Of a stretch of 64,000 nucleotides of DNA, positions 52,936 to 61,265 are shown piece by piece. A model generated the notes under the pieces. The model was given only the letters and a program-made list of their open reading frames with translations, searched no databases and was not told the origin of the DNA. Position numbers and translations under genes: made by a program. The DNA is from JAWKNZ01 sp041391425 (GTDB lineage Bacteria; Bdellovibrionota_B; Oligoflexia; Oligoflexales; JAWKNZ01). The stretch lies in contig JAWKNZ010000008.1 of the NCBI GenBank assembly GCA_041391425.1, positions 124,001-188,000 of the forward strand. The letters run 5' to 3'. How positions within the stretch are numbered: position 1 is the first letter of the stretch; the number at the start of each line of letters is the position of its first letter.

Positions 52936-53439
52936 ATGAATAAAACCTTAAATACAGCGTCATGGCTTACAAGCCGATGCCTAGTCTTTTTTTTAATAGC
53001 TTCAACAGCAGAAATAATCATTTCTGAAAAAATCTCGGCAGCATCCTTGGAGGTTATTGGTGCCTGTGCAAGCAAGCCTATCTTTCACTTTGAGGCCTCT
53101 GAAGTTAAAGGCCGTAGCCTAGGTGATTTGACGGTTGAACTATTTGACAACGAAAATATAGCCTACATCGGCACATCGCAGGGTATCCATTCTATAAATA
53201 GACTTCCCAACGAATCTGAAACCTTAGAAATGATAAGCTCATCCGAAATGCGAGCCTATGGCTGGTGCTTTGAATTAAATGGAGATCTTCCAGAGCATTA
53301 TGCTAACGAAGTGATTCTTGCATCTGACTCTGACAAGATTGTTTGGTTTTTTGGTTTCGCCCACTATCTTAATGGCCAATGGATAAGCCAATGCGAAAAA
53401 TCCTACTTAAATCCTTCTGATTTTCTATGTTCTAATTGA
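52936..53439 (+). CDS. Secreted protein, DUF4430-like
   Basis: 167 residues. A signal region (RCLVFFLIASTAEIII) is followed by a small domain whose pattern, IAYIGTSQGIHSINRLP then AYGWCFELNGDLPEH and IVWFFGFAHYLNGQWISQC, resembles DUF4430 (transcobalamin-like) proteins of Bdellovibrio relatives. There the sequence ends in a similar WFFGYA..G.WISYC stretch. Four Cys remain in the mature part, likely paired. I chose ATG 52936 rather than the in-frame TTG 52930. It is transcribed alone. The ligand is unknown; the fold is shared by beta-grasp domains that bind small molecules. Confidence 0.65.
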   Translation: MNKTLNTASWLTSRCLVFFLIASTAEIIISEKISAASLEVIGACASKPIFHFEASEVKGRSLGDLTVELFDNENIAYIGTSQGIHSINRLPNESETLEMISSSEMRAYGWCFELNGDLPEHYANEVILASDSDKIVWFFGFAHYLNGQWISQCEKSYLNPSDFLCSN

Positions 53440-53595
53440 CCATCATCTTAATGCACTTCCATAGCAGTAAACCAGAAGTCAATTCATAAAATATAAGATC
53501 AATTTTTCATATTATTGTGATAATATAGCCAATGTTATCCTTTTGGGACTCCGAGATAAGAATTTTTGTAAAATATTTTCAATATAGGTGGCTAA

Positions 53596-54465
53596 ATGAA
53601 AAAAACAATTCTTAGTTTGTTTCTAGTATGTCCATTAAATGCTTGTAATTCTGACAAAAAGGAAGAGCTTTCTTCAAAACAGGTAAGCGCAGTTCTAAAA
53701 AGTTCGACACTTAATAGCATAGCTCTCAAGCTGACTGAATCAGCCACTTTAACAAATGTTACCGGACTAGCAGATTCAATTGGACTGAATTTTTCACAAA
53801 GCGACTCTGGAAACACTTGCGGATTTAATGTTTGGTCAGCTGATAGCCAAACAACACGTTCTGGACTTGAAGGAAGGACTTATGAGCAATTTGATTTAGG
53901 TGATCCTGTATCCTGGACTTCACTCGGAGCCGGTCTGCAAGGTGAGTGCGAATCAGCAATTGTTTCTCAGGTTGAATCTTATTTTATGTATATAGATCTA
54001 CATATAGCAGTCAATGGAAAAAATAAAATTATAAGAGTATATATGGGGCAACAAGCACCTTTTGAAGCAGGCGATATTGTATTAAAGAATGGGGCCATTT
54101 TGTCTTGGTACGATACAGATCAAGATATATTAGTTGTTTCCAGCGAAAAAAGGCCGACAAACCCAGCCACGGTAGATCTTGGGAAAGAAATTCCTTGGTA
54201 TGATAATAATGGCAGCGAAAAAATTATTATGATGGAATTTCGAATTGATACGGATAAAAACGATTATAGCGTCACCAAAAATACTGGACACATAATAGTT
54301 GACGTTGACTTTGCAAATTCAGGAATTCAAGTCACCGATACGTCAGATGACAAGTCTATTTTGAAGACACTGAGCTTGCCCTTTTTAGATGCATCTAAGG
54401 GAGGGTCAGGCTTATTGAAAGCATCTCTTAAAATTTCTGACAACCGAACTTCTCTTGATCAATAA
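53596..54465 (+). CDS. Hypothetical lipoprotein
   Basis: 289 residues beginning with a short lipoprotein signal peptide (LSLFLVCPLNAC; lipobox L-N-A-C, Cys at residue 17). The mature part has two further Cys (NTCGFNVW and GECESA), many beta-type segments (FMYIDLHIAVNGKNKIIRVY) and no recognised family. ATG 53596 follows AGGTGG closely. No partner gene is adjacent: the tRNA-Leu lies 42 bases downstream on the other strand. Presumably anchored in the outer or inner membrane, facing the periplasm; function unknown. Confidence 0.75.
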   Translation: MKKTILSLFLVCPLNACNSDKKEELSSKQVSAVLKSSTLNSIALKLTESATLTNVTGLADSIGLNFSQSDSGNTCGFNVWSADSQTTRSGLEGRTYEQFDLGDPVSWTSLGAGLQGECESAIVSQVESYFMYIDLHIAVNGKNKIIRVYMGQQAPFEAGDIVLKNGAILSWYDTDQDILVVSSEKRPTNPATVDLGKEIPWYDNNGSEKIIMMEFRIDTDKNDYSVTKNTGHIIVDVDFANSGIQVTDTSDDKSILKTLSLPFLDASKGGSGLLKASLKISDNRTSLDQ

Positions 54466-54507
54466 GCGAGTCTTCACCGTTGAGGTTCCCTTGACCTACT
54501 CACCCAC

Positions 54508-54592
54508 TGGTGCGAAGAGCGGGACTTGAACCCGCACGGCTCGCGCCACACGCCCCTCAAGCGTGCGTGTCTACCAATTTCACCACCTTCGC
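54508..54592 (-). tRNA. tRNA-Leu (GAG)
   Basis: A complete cloverleaf can be drawn on the minus strand. The 5' end GCGAAGG pairs with the 3' acceptor strand. The anticodon stem CACGC/GCGTG closes the loop TTGAGGG, so the anticodon is GAG. A long variable arm (class II, TGGCGCGAGCCG) and the T-arm GCGGGTTCAAGTCCCGC follow. CCA is encoded at 54508-54510. Confidence 0.95.
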
Positions 54593-54665
54593 ATAATTTC
54601 TATTCTACTAAGAATAAGTCATCAGACAAAAACTAAATACATTACAATAGTTTTGAATAAGGTAT

Positions 54666-55025
54666 TTATTTGGAACTTCCTGAAGGCTCAGGATTACTTT
54701 GACTGTCTTCAGTCTTTACTGGTTCGGTAATTTCGTTAGATTTGGTAGCACCAGTCTGAGATTTAAGTTTCTCTGAAAGACCGACATTTCCACCACCACC
54801 TTGCATAATAGTAAGAGCAATTGAAGTCACCATAAAAATAGCGGCAGCGCCATAAGTTAATTTACCAAGAAAAGAAGTTGCTCCTGCAGCACCAAAAACA
54901 CCTTGTGTATTGCCACCACCAAAAGCAGCACCTACACCACCTTGATTTCCACCCTGGACTAGAACAACTAAAATCATAAAAATCGCAACAATGACGTGAA
55001 CAATTATTACAAGTGTTTCTGCCAT
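54666..55025 (-). CDS. secG: Preprotein translocase subunit SecG
   Basis: Inner-membrane component that supports SecYEG export. Two transmembrane helices (about 3-22 and 51-73) flank the diagnostic cytoplasmic loop QGGNQGGVGAAFGGGNTQGVFG. The C-terminal tail (about 45 residues) is acidic and Ser/Thr-rich. I chose ATG 55025, preceded by GGAGTGAG; a GTG three codons earlier is also in frame. It lies between two minus-strand tRNA genes, a common arrangement for secG, which often has tRNA-Leu beside it. Confidence 0.95.
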   Translation of the reverse strand: MAETLVIIVHVIVAIFMILVVLVQGGNQGGVGAAFGGGNTQGVFGAAGATSFLGKLTYGAAAIFMVTSIALTIMQGGGGNVGLSEKLKSQTGATKSNEITEPVKTEDSQSNPEPSGSSK

Positions 55026-55059
55026 ATAACTCACTCCACACGCTGCGTTGATAAAAAAA

Positions 55060-55135
<76 letters not shown>

Positions 55136-55313
55136 AATCTCGCAAGAACTATAGGTTTTAGCCTTATCCTCACATTAAGTCAATCCCGGATACAAAATTT
55201 TTTTTACTATCAAGACCGAGGATAAATAAGCTTCAAAACAAGCATACTATCGTTATCACACAACTTAATATGCTTTAAAAAAACACCTCAATGAATCCAG
55301 CATGCCAGCAATA

Positions 55314-56069
55314 TCACTTCGGGGCTGTTAAAATCTCAACTTCGCCAGTACTACGGATAGCAATAGTGTGCTCAAATTGAGCAGACAATTTCTTATCTAT
55401 CGTTACAGCAGTCCATCCATCAGAAAGCATCTTCGTTTGCCATCCTCCGATATTAATCATCGGCTCGATAGTAAAAACCATCCCTTTTGTAAGTCTAGTG
55501 CCTCGACCTTTTTTGCCATAATGAGGAATTTGCGGATCTTCATGAAAATTTTTTCCTAGCCCATGTCCGACAAAATCCCGAACAACACTATAACCTCTCT
55601 CTTCAGCGATTTGAACAATCACTGCACCAATATCACCAACACGACAACCGTCTCTTACAACACTAATGCCCGCATCAAGACAATCCTTCGCACACTCAGT
55701 AACGAGTCGGGCTTCTTCTGAAACATTACCAACAAAAAAAGTACGCGATGAATCACCATGATAGCCATCAACTATAGGTGTAACATCAACATTGATAATG
55801 TCCCCTTCTTTTAAAATCTGCTTACGGCTCGGTATCCCATGGCAAACAACCTCATTGACAGAAGTGCATACTGATTTTGGAAATCCTCGATAGTTTAGCG
55901 GTGCCGAAATGGCTCCACGCTCCGCAGTATATTCGTGAACAAACTGATTTATATCCTCCGTGGTAATTCCAGGGCGAATAATTTCAGAGACCTTTTCCAA
56001 TAATTCCCAAGCCAATTGGCCAGCAGGACGCATTGCATCTATTTCTTTATCCGATTTTAAAACAATCAC
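55314..56069 (-). CDS. map: Methionine aminopeptidase, type I
   Basis: Removes the initiator Met from nascent proteins in the cytoplasm. All five metal ligands are visible: Asp in INVDVTP, Asp in GYHGDSSRTF, His in VGHGLGKNFHEDP, Glu in VFTIEPMINIGG and Glu in AQFEHTIAI. The pita-bread start is MRPAGQLAWELLEKVSEII. I chose GTG 56069, which has GGATGG upstream and gives 251 residues, the usual size; the frame is open to TTG 56093. It follows nfu and the dehydrogenase gene on the same strand, with 115 bases between map and nfu. Confidence 0.95.
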   Translation of the reverse strand: MIVLKSDKEIDAMRPAGQLAWELLEKVSEIIRPGITTEDINQFVHEYTAERGAISAPLNYRGFPKSVCTSVNEVVCHGIPSRKQILKEGDIINVDVTPIVDGYHGDSSRTFFVGNVSEEARLVTECAKDCLDAGISVVRDGCRVGDIGAVIVQIAEERGYSVVRDFVGHGLGKNFHEDPQIPHYGKKGRGTRLTKGMVFTIEPMINIGGWQTKMLSDGWTAVTIDKKLSAQFEHTIAIRSTGEVEILTAPK

Positions 56070-56184
56070 AAAAACCCATCCATATTCGATCAAAACGCAA
56101 CATCAATAATGGCGGTCATAGCCAGAATACTTTCTAACCTCAAGAAAGCATTTTCTTTCTTCAACCAAACCAAAGTAATAACCA

Positions 56185-56409
56185 TTAGGCCAACAAAACA
56201 TCTTTTAACTCAGGAAAATGCTCCCTAAAAATAGGAACGATGCCATTAAATAATGTAATGTGGCTTGATGGACATCCAGAACACCCACCAAACAATCTGA
56301 TTGTAATAACTCCATCATCAACATCAACCAGCTCACACCCACCTGCGTGCATCTCCAAATAAGGATTGATCTCCTTTTCAATAACCTGATTAATTGTTTC
56401 TATATTCAT
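56185..56409 (-). CDS. nfuA: NifU C-terminal-domain Fe-S scaffold/carrier (Nfu)
   Basis: A 74-residue single-domain Nfu protein that carries and delivers Fe-S clusters. The motif GGCSGCPSSHITL holds the two cluster-binding Cys (CxxC) and is preceded by MHAGGCELVDVDDGVITIRL, the hallmark of this family; the extra Cys in GGCEL is common. ATG 56409 is decided by AAGGAG six bases upstream, although the frame is open eight codons further. It lacks the degenerate A-type domain of E. coli NfuA, so the symbol refers to the Nfu domain only. Confidence 0.9.
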   Translation of the reverse strand: MNIETINQVIEKEINPYLEMHAGGCELVDVDDGVITIRLFGGCSGCPSSHITLFNGIVPIFREHFPELKDVLLA

Positions 56410-56482
56410 AATATGCTCCTTAATATACCGCACATAATATAAACAAATATAGTGCAGCTAAACCTATTTTTCTAATTAAAAT

Positions 56483-57415
56483 TTAAGCATTTTTCAACAC
56501 AAACTCTCTCACTCCACGGATAGCCGCTCTCCCCATAGCCAAAACGGCCTCACGAGAGTTTCCAGCAATATGAGGAGTTGCAACTATATTTTCTAATGAA
56601 TACAACCTTTTACTTGTTAAAGGCTCTTTCTCAAAAACATCGACTCCTGCTCCCATTATAGCTCGACTTTCTAAGACAGAAATTAAAGCATTTTCTTCTA
56701 CCACCTCACCCCGACTTGTATTAATCAAAACAGCAGTCGGCTTCATCATACTAAACTCTTGAAATGAAATCATTTTTTTTGTTTCTGAAGTTAAAGGGAC
56801 ATGCAAACTAACCACATCAGCATGCCGAAGCGCATAAGATAATGAGGTTATCTTACCTTCAGTTAAAGAGGCTATCTCGGCAATATCGACAATATCAACT
56901 AACAGCAGATTACATGAAAAAGCACGCAAAAGTCTTGCTACAGCTCCTCCACAAGCGCCACAGCCTATTATAGCCACAGTCTTACCTGTCAGGCTTACTC
57001 CTCCATCTTTAAGCCAAGTACCATGGTGGAGTAAACGAGAAGAAATTGCAATGCGCCGTAAAACCGCTAGCATTAGTCCAATAGTATGCTCGGCAACAGC
57101 TTCCTTATTAACCCCTGGCTCATAAAATAGCTCCACACCTTGAGCTTCCAAAGCTAAAAGATCAATATTATCGATCCCTACACCATATTTACAAATGGCT
57201 TTAATCTCAGGTAAGCGCGATAAAAGCTCTGCATCAAACTTCTCTTTTCCTGCAATCACAACCTCGGCGCCTCGAATGAACTCAAATAGCTCCGAATCAA
57301 CCAACTCAGCCCTCGGATCACAAAAAGTCAAACTGTGGCCCTTAAATGCAACAGCAGCTTCCATTCTAAGAGTATCATTCTTAGCAAAACTAGTAGATGT
57401 AACCACAATTTTCAT
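56483..57415 (-). CDS. D-isomer-specific 2-hydroxyacid dehydrogenase (phosphoglycerate-dehydrogenase-like)
   Basis: NAD-dependent oxidoreductase of the SerA/LdhA/GyaR superfamily. The Rossmann motif VAIIGCGACGGAVARLL is present, and the catalytic Arg (NTSRGEVV), Glu (DVFEKEPL) and His (TPHIAGN) are all there. YGVGIDNIDLLALEAQGVEL is typical of phosphoglycerate dehydrogenases. There is no C-terminal ACT or ASB domain, so it would be a short form of about 310 residues. The substrate cannot be told from sequence; 3-phosphoglycerate, glyoxylate or hydroxypyruvate are possible. I chose ATG 57415 (MKIVVTSTSFAKN). It lies between the Cox11-like gene and nfu. Confidence 0.88.
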   Translation of the reverse strand: MKIVVTSTSFAKNDTLRMEAAVAFKGHSLTFCDPRAELVDSELFEFIRGAEVVIAGKEKFDAELLSRLPEIKAICKYGVGIDNIDLLALEAQGVELFYEPGVNKEAVAEHTIGLMLAVLRRIAISSRLLHHGTWLKDGGVSLTGKTVAIIGCGACGGAVARLLRAFSCNLLLVDIVDIAEIASLTEGKITSLSYALRHADVVSLHVPLTSETKKMISFQEFSMMKPTAVLINTSRGEVVEENALISVLESRAIMGAGVDVFEKEPLTSKRLYSLENIVATPHIAGNSREAVLAMGRAAIRGVREFVLKNA

Positions 57416-57505
57416 GAAAAACCCGTCATTTACACGCAACAGGAAGTAAAACAAAAGTATCTTTATTCGCGGAGGTCATAGGCATCAATAACAAATTATC
57501 AAACT

Positions 57506-57991
57506 CTAACGCTCAGGATGAAGTTCAAGCGCTAAAGAGACAGTATCAACAGATCGATGAGAAATAGGCTTAAGCTCATAATTCCAATCCAAGACTACAT
57601 CTTCGCCGGGATCTATCCTATGCCGCAAAGCTTTATTAACAGGTGCAAAGTCAATCAGATCTTCATCAGAGCTCCTGTCTTCAATAACAGTCCCAAGACT
57701 AGGCTTTAACGACATACGTTGCGAAAACTGAATTGGGTGATGCCCAATATTCTTTAAATAAAAGCGGATATTTTTTTTAACGCTTGGTTCTACTTTATGC
57801 CCTAAAACTTGTGGCCTTATTACTAAAGGCAAACCTACGGCAGAAGCTGAAAATCGAACATTCACCCGATTGTGCCTTTGACTGTACCCTACACTTTGTT
57901 TCTGTAGATCATCAGCATTTTGCCCTAATTGAGTCATACCAAACCAAACACACAACAAAAATCCAGTTAGGTAAAAAATCTTCCAGAACAT
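57506..57991 (-). CDS. Divergent Cox11/CtaG-like membrane protein without the Cys pair
   Basis: 161 residues with one N-terminal transmembrane helix (FWKIFYLTGFLLCVWFGM) and a beta-rich domain: VNVRFSASAVGLPLVIRPQ, then KNIRFYLKNIGHHPIQFSQRMSLKPS and HRIDPGEDVVLDWNYEL. The layout and these stretches follow Cox11/CtaG, which inserts copper into CuB of cytochrome oxidase, but the copper-binding CFCF is missing and no Cys remains outside the membrane helix. ATG 57991 has GAGG six bases upstream. It is 42 bases after ctaB on the same strand, which supports a role in oxidase assembly. It could be a Cox11 relative with another function, or the similarity could be coincidental. Confidence 0.55.
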   Translation of the reverse strand: MFWKIFYLTGFLLCVWFGMTQLGQNADDLQKQSVGYSQRHNRVNVRFSASAVGLPLVIRPQVLGHKVEPSVKKNIRFYLKNIGHHPIQFSQRMSLKPSLGTVIEDRSSDEDLIDFAPVNKALRHRIDPGEDVVLDWNYELKPISHRSVDTVSLALELHPER

Positions 57992-58033
57992 TATAAGCCT
58001 CAAATTAATGCCATCCAAACTATTTTAGCTAAA

Positions 58034-58942
58034 CTAGCAAAAGGATTTTTCAATAGCCAAGACGACAAAAACAAGCAAAGTATAAATACAAGAAAAGTGA
58101 AATAAAGCCATAGCTTTTGCATTATCTTTTGCTAAATACAACTTGGTAGCATCAAGAGCAAATTTCAAAGTTAGAGGCATAGCTATTAGTAAAAACCACA
58201 ACCCTGCAGCATCAAAATAATATAAACTAAAGATGCATGGGATAAGAAGAAAACTATAAATCATCATCGATCTACGAGTTTTGTGATCTCCATAAATGAC
58301 CGGATACATTGGAATCCCAGCTTTTGCATAATCCTTTTTATACTTCAAAGCTAAAGCCCAAAAATGTGGAGGCGTCCAAAAAAAGATAATTAAAAACATA
58401 ACCCACGCTGGCCAGCCTAATGAATTAGTAACCGCTGCCCATCCGATAAGAGGCCCAACTGCTCCTGCAGCACCTCCTATGACAATATTCTGCGCCGTCC
58501 TTGGTTTAAGAATTAATGTATAAATCACAACATAAAAAATATGGCCAGCTAACCCCACATACGCAGCCATAGGAGTTGCACATTGAAATAAAACAAAAAA
58601 ACCAGCTATACCTAACAATAGTCCAAAAGATATCGCATTCAATCGAGGCACTTTACCTGCCGGCAAAGAACGCCTCTCCGTTCTTGCCATCACCTTATCA
58701 ATATCCTGCTCAACAATCTGATTGAATGCTGCTGCACTAGCAGACAATAATCCTGAACCAATGATTACCGCAAAAAACAATAAAGCCGACGGCAACTGAG
58801 TTTGACTAGCCAACAATACTCCCGGCACAGCAGTGACAACGACAAGCAAAGTTATGGTCGGTTTTGTCAAATTTAAGTAATCTTTCCAACCGGCCTGACT
58901 AGCAGAACGCTTCAACTCTGTCGATAAGGTTTCAGCAGTCAA
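58034..58942 (-). CDS. ctaB: Protohaem IX farnesyltransferase (haem O synthase)
   Basis: Adds a farnesyl group to haem B in the inner membrane to give haem O. Multi-pass protein with the two Asp-rich prenyltransferase motifs: NQIVEQDIDKVMARTERRSL near residue 70 and YKKDYAKAGIPMYP in the second half. WAAVTNSLGWPAW and FFWTPPHFWALALKYKKDY are typical of CtaB/CyoE. TTG 58942 is chosen because GAGGAG lies seven bases before it; the frame is open 45 codons further, but that stretch overlaps the ctaA end and has no family match. It follows ctaA by 37 bases; CtaB and CtaA act in sequence (haem B to O to A). Confidence 0.94.
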   Translation of the reverse strand: MTAETLSTELKRSASQAGWKDYLNLTKPTITLLVVVTAVPGVLLASQTQLPSALLFFAVIIGSGLLSASAAAFNQIVEQDIDKVMARTERRSLPAGKVPRLNAISFGLLLGIAGFFVLFQCATPMAAYVGLAGHIFYVVIYTLILKPRTAQNIVIGGAAGAVGPLIGWAAVTNSLGWPAWVMFLIIFFWTPPHFWALALKYKKDYAKAGIPMYPVIYGDHKTRRSMMIYSFLLIPCIFSLYYFDAAGLWFLLIAMPLTLKFALDATKLYLAKDNAKAMALFHFSCIYTLLVFVVLAIEKSFC

Positions 58943-58979
58943 AATAACACTCCTCAATAAACGAAAAGCCAACGACCAA

Positions 58980-59969
58980 TTATCTTGATGGTACAGCTGG
59001 CTTAATAGGTGTAACATTCGAAAAAGGCTCTCCTTCAGCGGAGAATTGATCCAAACCTTTATAAGACTTTGCAGCAAACATCAAAATGGTCGCTGACAAC
59101 ACGACAGTGAATAAAGCCAGCGCATTAGCTAAGTGCGCAACAGACGCCCAAACAGGCAAAGAATAGAATATATTAATAACACCCAATAAGATTTGCAATA
59201 AAACTAAAGTTGGCAACAAACGCACAACTACAGAAAAAAAGCGGCTAGTTGGCCCCCTCAATATAAGGATATTCACAAAGATTGCATAAATCATAATAAA
59301 ATATGCAAAAAATCTATGAAAAACCTGTAAATAAATCAGAAAAGATCCGTTCACTGGAATCCATTGATCATAGCATTTAGGAAAATCCGGACACACCAAG
59401 CCAGCATAATTACTAGAAACCATACCCCCGACAAAAATTTGAACAAAAAGCAATAAACTAAAAATAGCAAAAGAAACTTTTACTTTTTTAGAAGCTTTCA
59501 GCTTTATCGAAGCCCCAGAAGATATTAGCCACGCCTTGATAGCAACCCATAATAGCAATGCAAAAAAAACTAAAGCATTTATTAAATGCAATGAAACCAT
59601 TTTAGGGTCAAGCAGCTTAAGAACAGTTAACCCACCTAAAATGCACTGTATAAGAAACAAAGCTCCAACACACAATAACTGCAGACCAAATGTTTTACGA
59701 ATGAAAGAATTTCTAAAAATTTTGACAAGGGCAATAACAAGAACACCCCCAAGGATTAGAGCCGACAATCGATGAAACCACTCCAAGAATATTTGCATAT
59801 CCATCACCGGAGTCAATTGATTATAGCAAAGAGGCCAATCCGGGCATGCTAAGCCTGAGTCAGTAGCTCGCACCAAAGCACCCAAGACAATAAGGTCAAA
59901 AGCCAAAAAAGCCGCCCATGCGACCACATTACCGAAACTGCGAATAGCATCCGCTTTTCTATCTGTCAT
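58980..59969 (-). CDS. ctaA: Haem A synthase (COX15/CtaA family)
   Basis: Oxidises the C8 methyl of haem O to formyl, giving haem A for aa3-type oxidases. Eight transmembrane segments are visible. The axial His ligands appear in WFHRLSALI, SLHLINA, VFHRFFAYF and VAHLANAL. Two internally similar halves each contain a Cys pair (SGLACPDWPLCYNQ and AGLVCPDFPKCYDQ), the pattern of the Gram-negative-type enzyme with disulfides on the periplasmic side. Length 329. ATG 59969. Its presence shows the organism makes a haem-A-containing terminal oxidase, whose subunit genes lie outside the window. Confidence 0.95.
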   Translation of the reverse strand: MTDRKADAIRSFGNVVAWAAFLAFDLIVLGALVRATDSGLACPDWPLCYNQLTPVMDMQIFLEWFHRLSALILGGVLVIALVKIFRNSFIRKTFGLQLLCVGALFLIQCILGGLTVLKLLDPKMVSLHLINALVFFALLLWVAIKAWLISSGASIKLKASKKVKVSFAIFSLLLFVQIFVGGMVSSNYAGLVCPDFPKCYDQWIPVNGSFLIYLQVFHRFFAYFIMIYAIFVNILILRGPTSRFFSVVVRLLPTLVLLQILLGVINIFYSLPVWASVAHLANALALFTVVLSATILMFAAKSYKGLDQFSAEGEPFSNVTPIKPAVPSR

Positions 59970-60037
59970 TGAAACCCTTGCTTTCTCACTTTTAGAAGCT
60001 ACCTGACGTGCAGAACATCGCGTAGGTCAGAAAGCTT

Positions 60038-60187
60038 TTATGGAAATACCGGAGTTAGCCCATACCAAATCGGAAAAAAAACACAGGCAAAAAACAATGC
60101 TGGGAAAATAAGAATTACTGCAGCTAAATAAATCCAACCTATGCTCTCTTTACCATGGTCTCTAATTGGTTTTGCGCTAGACGACAT
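60038..60187 (-). CDS. 49-residue single-pass membrane protein next to ctaA
   Basis: A short frame from ATG 60187 with AGGGAG upstream. The sequence starts MSSSAKPIRDHGKESIGWI and continues with a hydrophobic helix (IYLAAVILIFPALFFACVFF), then PIWYGLTPVFP and TAA. The basic N-terminus predicts it faces the cytoplasm. It ends 68 bases before ctaA on the same strand. Small membrane proteins of this size often belong to terminal oxidases, and the place beside haem A synthesis fits that, but no family is recognised. Confidence 0.6.
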   Translation of the reverse strand: MSSSAKPIRDHGKESIGWIYLAAVILIFPALFFACVFFPIWYGLTPVFP

Positions 60188-60430
60188 TGCCCACAACTCC
60201 CTATGCATGTGTTATCTATATTGCTCTGTAATTTCCATTTGTTACACATAACTAAGTCTAACCGTAGGATACTTTTACCATGTAAGTGCTTCGATTGGAA
60301 GCCGAATCCAAACCCAACCCTATAAATTAAAGTCCTTCTCAAACAAAAAATCATCACCACAAGGATATAGCTTATTTTGAATGCACATATTAAAATCTGC
60401 CTGACATCATTAACACAGTCCGACGAGTTT

Positions 60431-60909
60431 CTAAACTGCACCCATCTCTGAAACTAAGGCCAAAATATCTTCGTGGTGAGTGTTAGTTTTCACTTTATCC
60501 ATGATTGATAAAATGCGGCCATCTTTACCAATAATAAAAGTAGTCCGAATAATACCCATGCTCTCTCTACCCATAAACTTCTTTAGCCCCCATACACCGT
60601 ATTTATCTGCAATTTTATGATCAGGATCAGAAAGCAGCCTAAAATTAAGCTCATATTTATCTTGAAACTTGGTAAGCTTATCTGGAGTATCAGGGCTAAC
60701 TCCTAGTACAACAATACCTGCTTTTTCAAATTTTTTCTTAAAATCTCTTATTCCACAAGCTTGGACAGTACAGCCTGGGGTCATAGCTTTCGGATAAAAA
60801 TATAAAACTACTATATTTTGACCTTTAAAGTCCTTAACGAAACTTTATTTCCATCTTGGTCCAACAAAGTAAAATTCGGTGCTACAAGCCCAATCTTTGA
60901 TGTTGTCAT
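60431..60909 (-). pseudogene. bcp: Thioredoxin-dependent peroxiredoxin (Bcp/PrxQ) with a frameshift
   Basis: The gene starts at ATG 60909 and reads APNFTLLDQDGNKVSL, then hits a stop. In the next frame, from about 60834, it continues KDFKGQNIVVLYFYPKAMTP, then PGCTVQACGIRDF with the peroxidatic Cys and the second Cys, and runs on to the C-terminus (TTFIIGKDGRIL). One missing base in TTAAGGAC (expected TTAAAGGAC, VSL-KDFKGQN) explains it. If restored, the protein would be a normal Bcp of about 160 residues that reduces peroxides. The loss is a single A in a short A run, so a sequencing error is as likely as real decay. No ribosomal slippage signal is evident. Confidence 0.85.
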
Positions 60910-61265
60910 ACTCCCCCTCCCTTAAGCCAATATTTCAATAACAAATGCACTCCTAATATAGCAATCCGACATATACAGAGTTGAGGCATCAAAGGAAAAA
61001 GTACCAAATCAATGGTATTAAAGAAGGCTTTCTTTCTCCTGAGTCAACGCCAAAACAACGCCCATCAGGTCAGCTTCATAGCAAAGCGACGGGTATTGTA
61101 GAATAGAATATTAAGCTTTTCCAGCGTTTCCGAGAAATTATGAAATCAATACACCAGAATACAGAATGCAACTAAATATTAATAAATATTAGATAGTTAT
61201 AAAACACTATTAAGATTTTTAGTAAATTTTCCGAATACAAGTTAACAGCGCAGGGGACGTTTCTA
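60910..61265. other. Intergenic region between bcp and the TIGR02147 gene
   Basis: 356 bases between divergent genes. No gene or repeat was recognised. The last 60 bases are A+T-rich and should hold the promoter of the plus-strand gene; AGGGGAC lies shortly before its ATG. Nothing else to report. Confidence 0.4.

Noticed and set aside
60139..60441. 100-codon minus-strand frame
   Set aside because: It overlaps the better-supported 49-residue membrane protein in another frame and has no family match.
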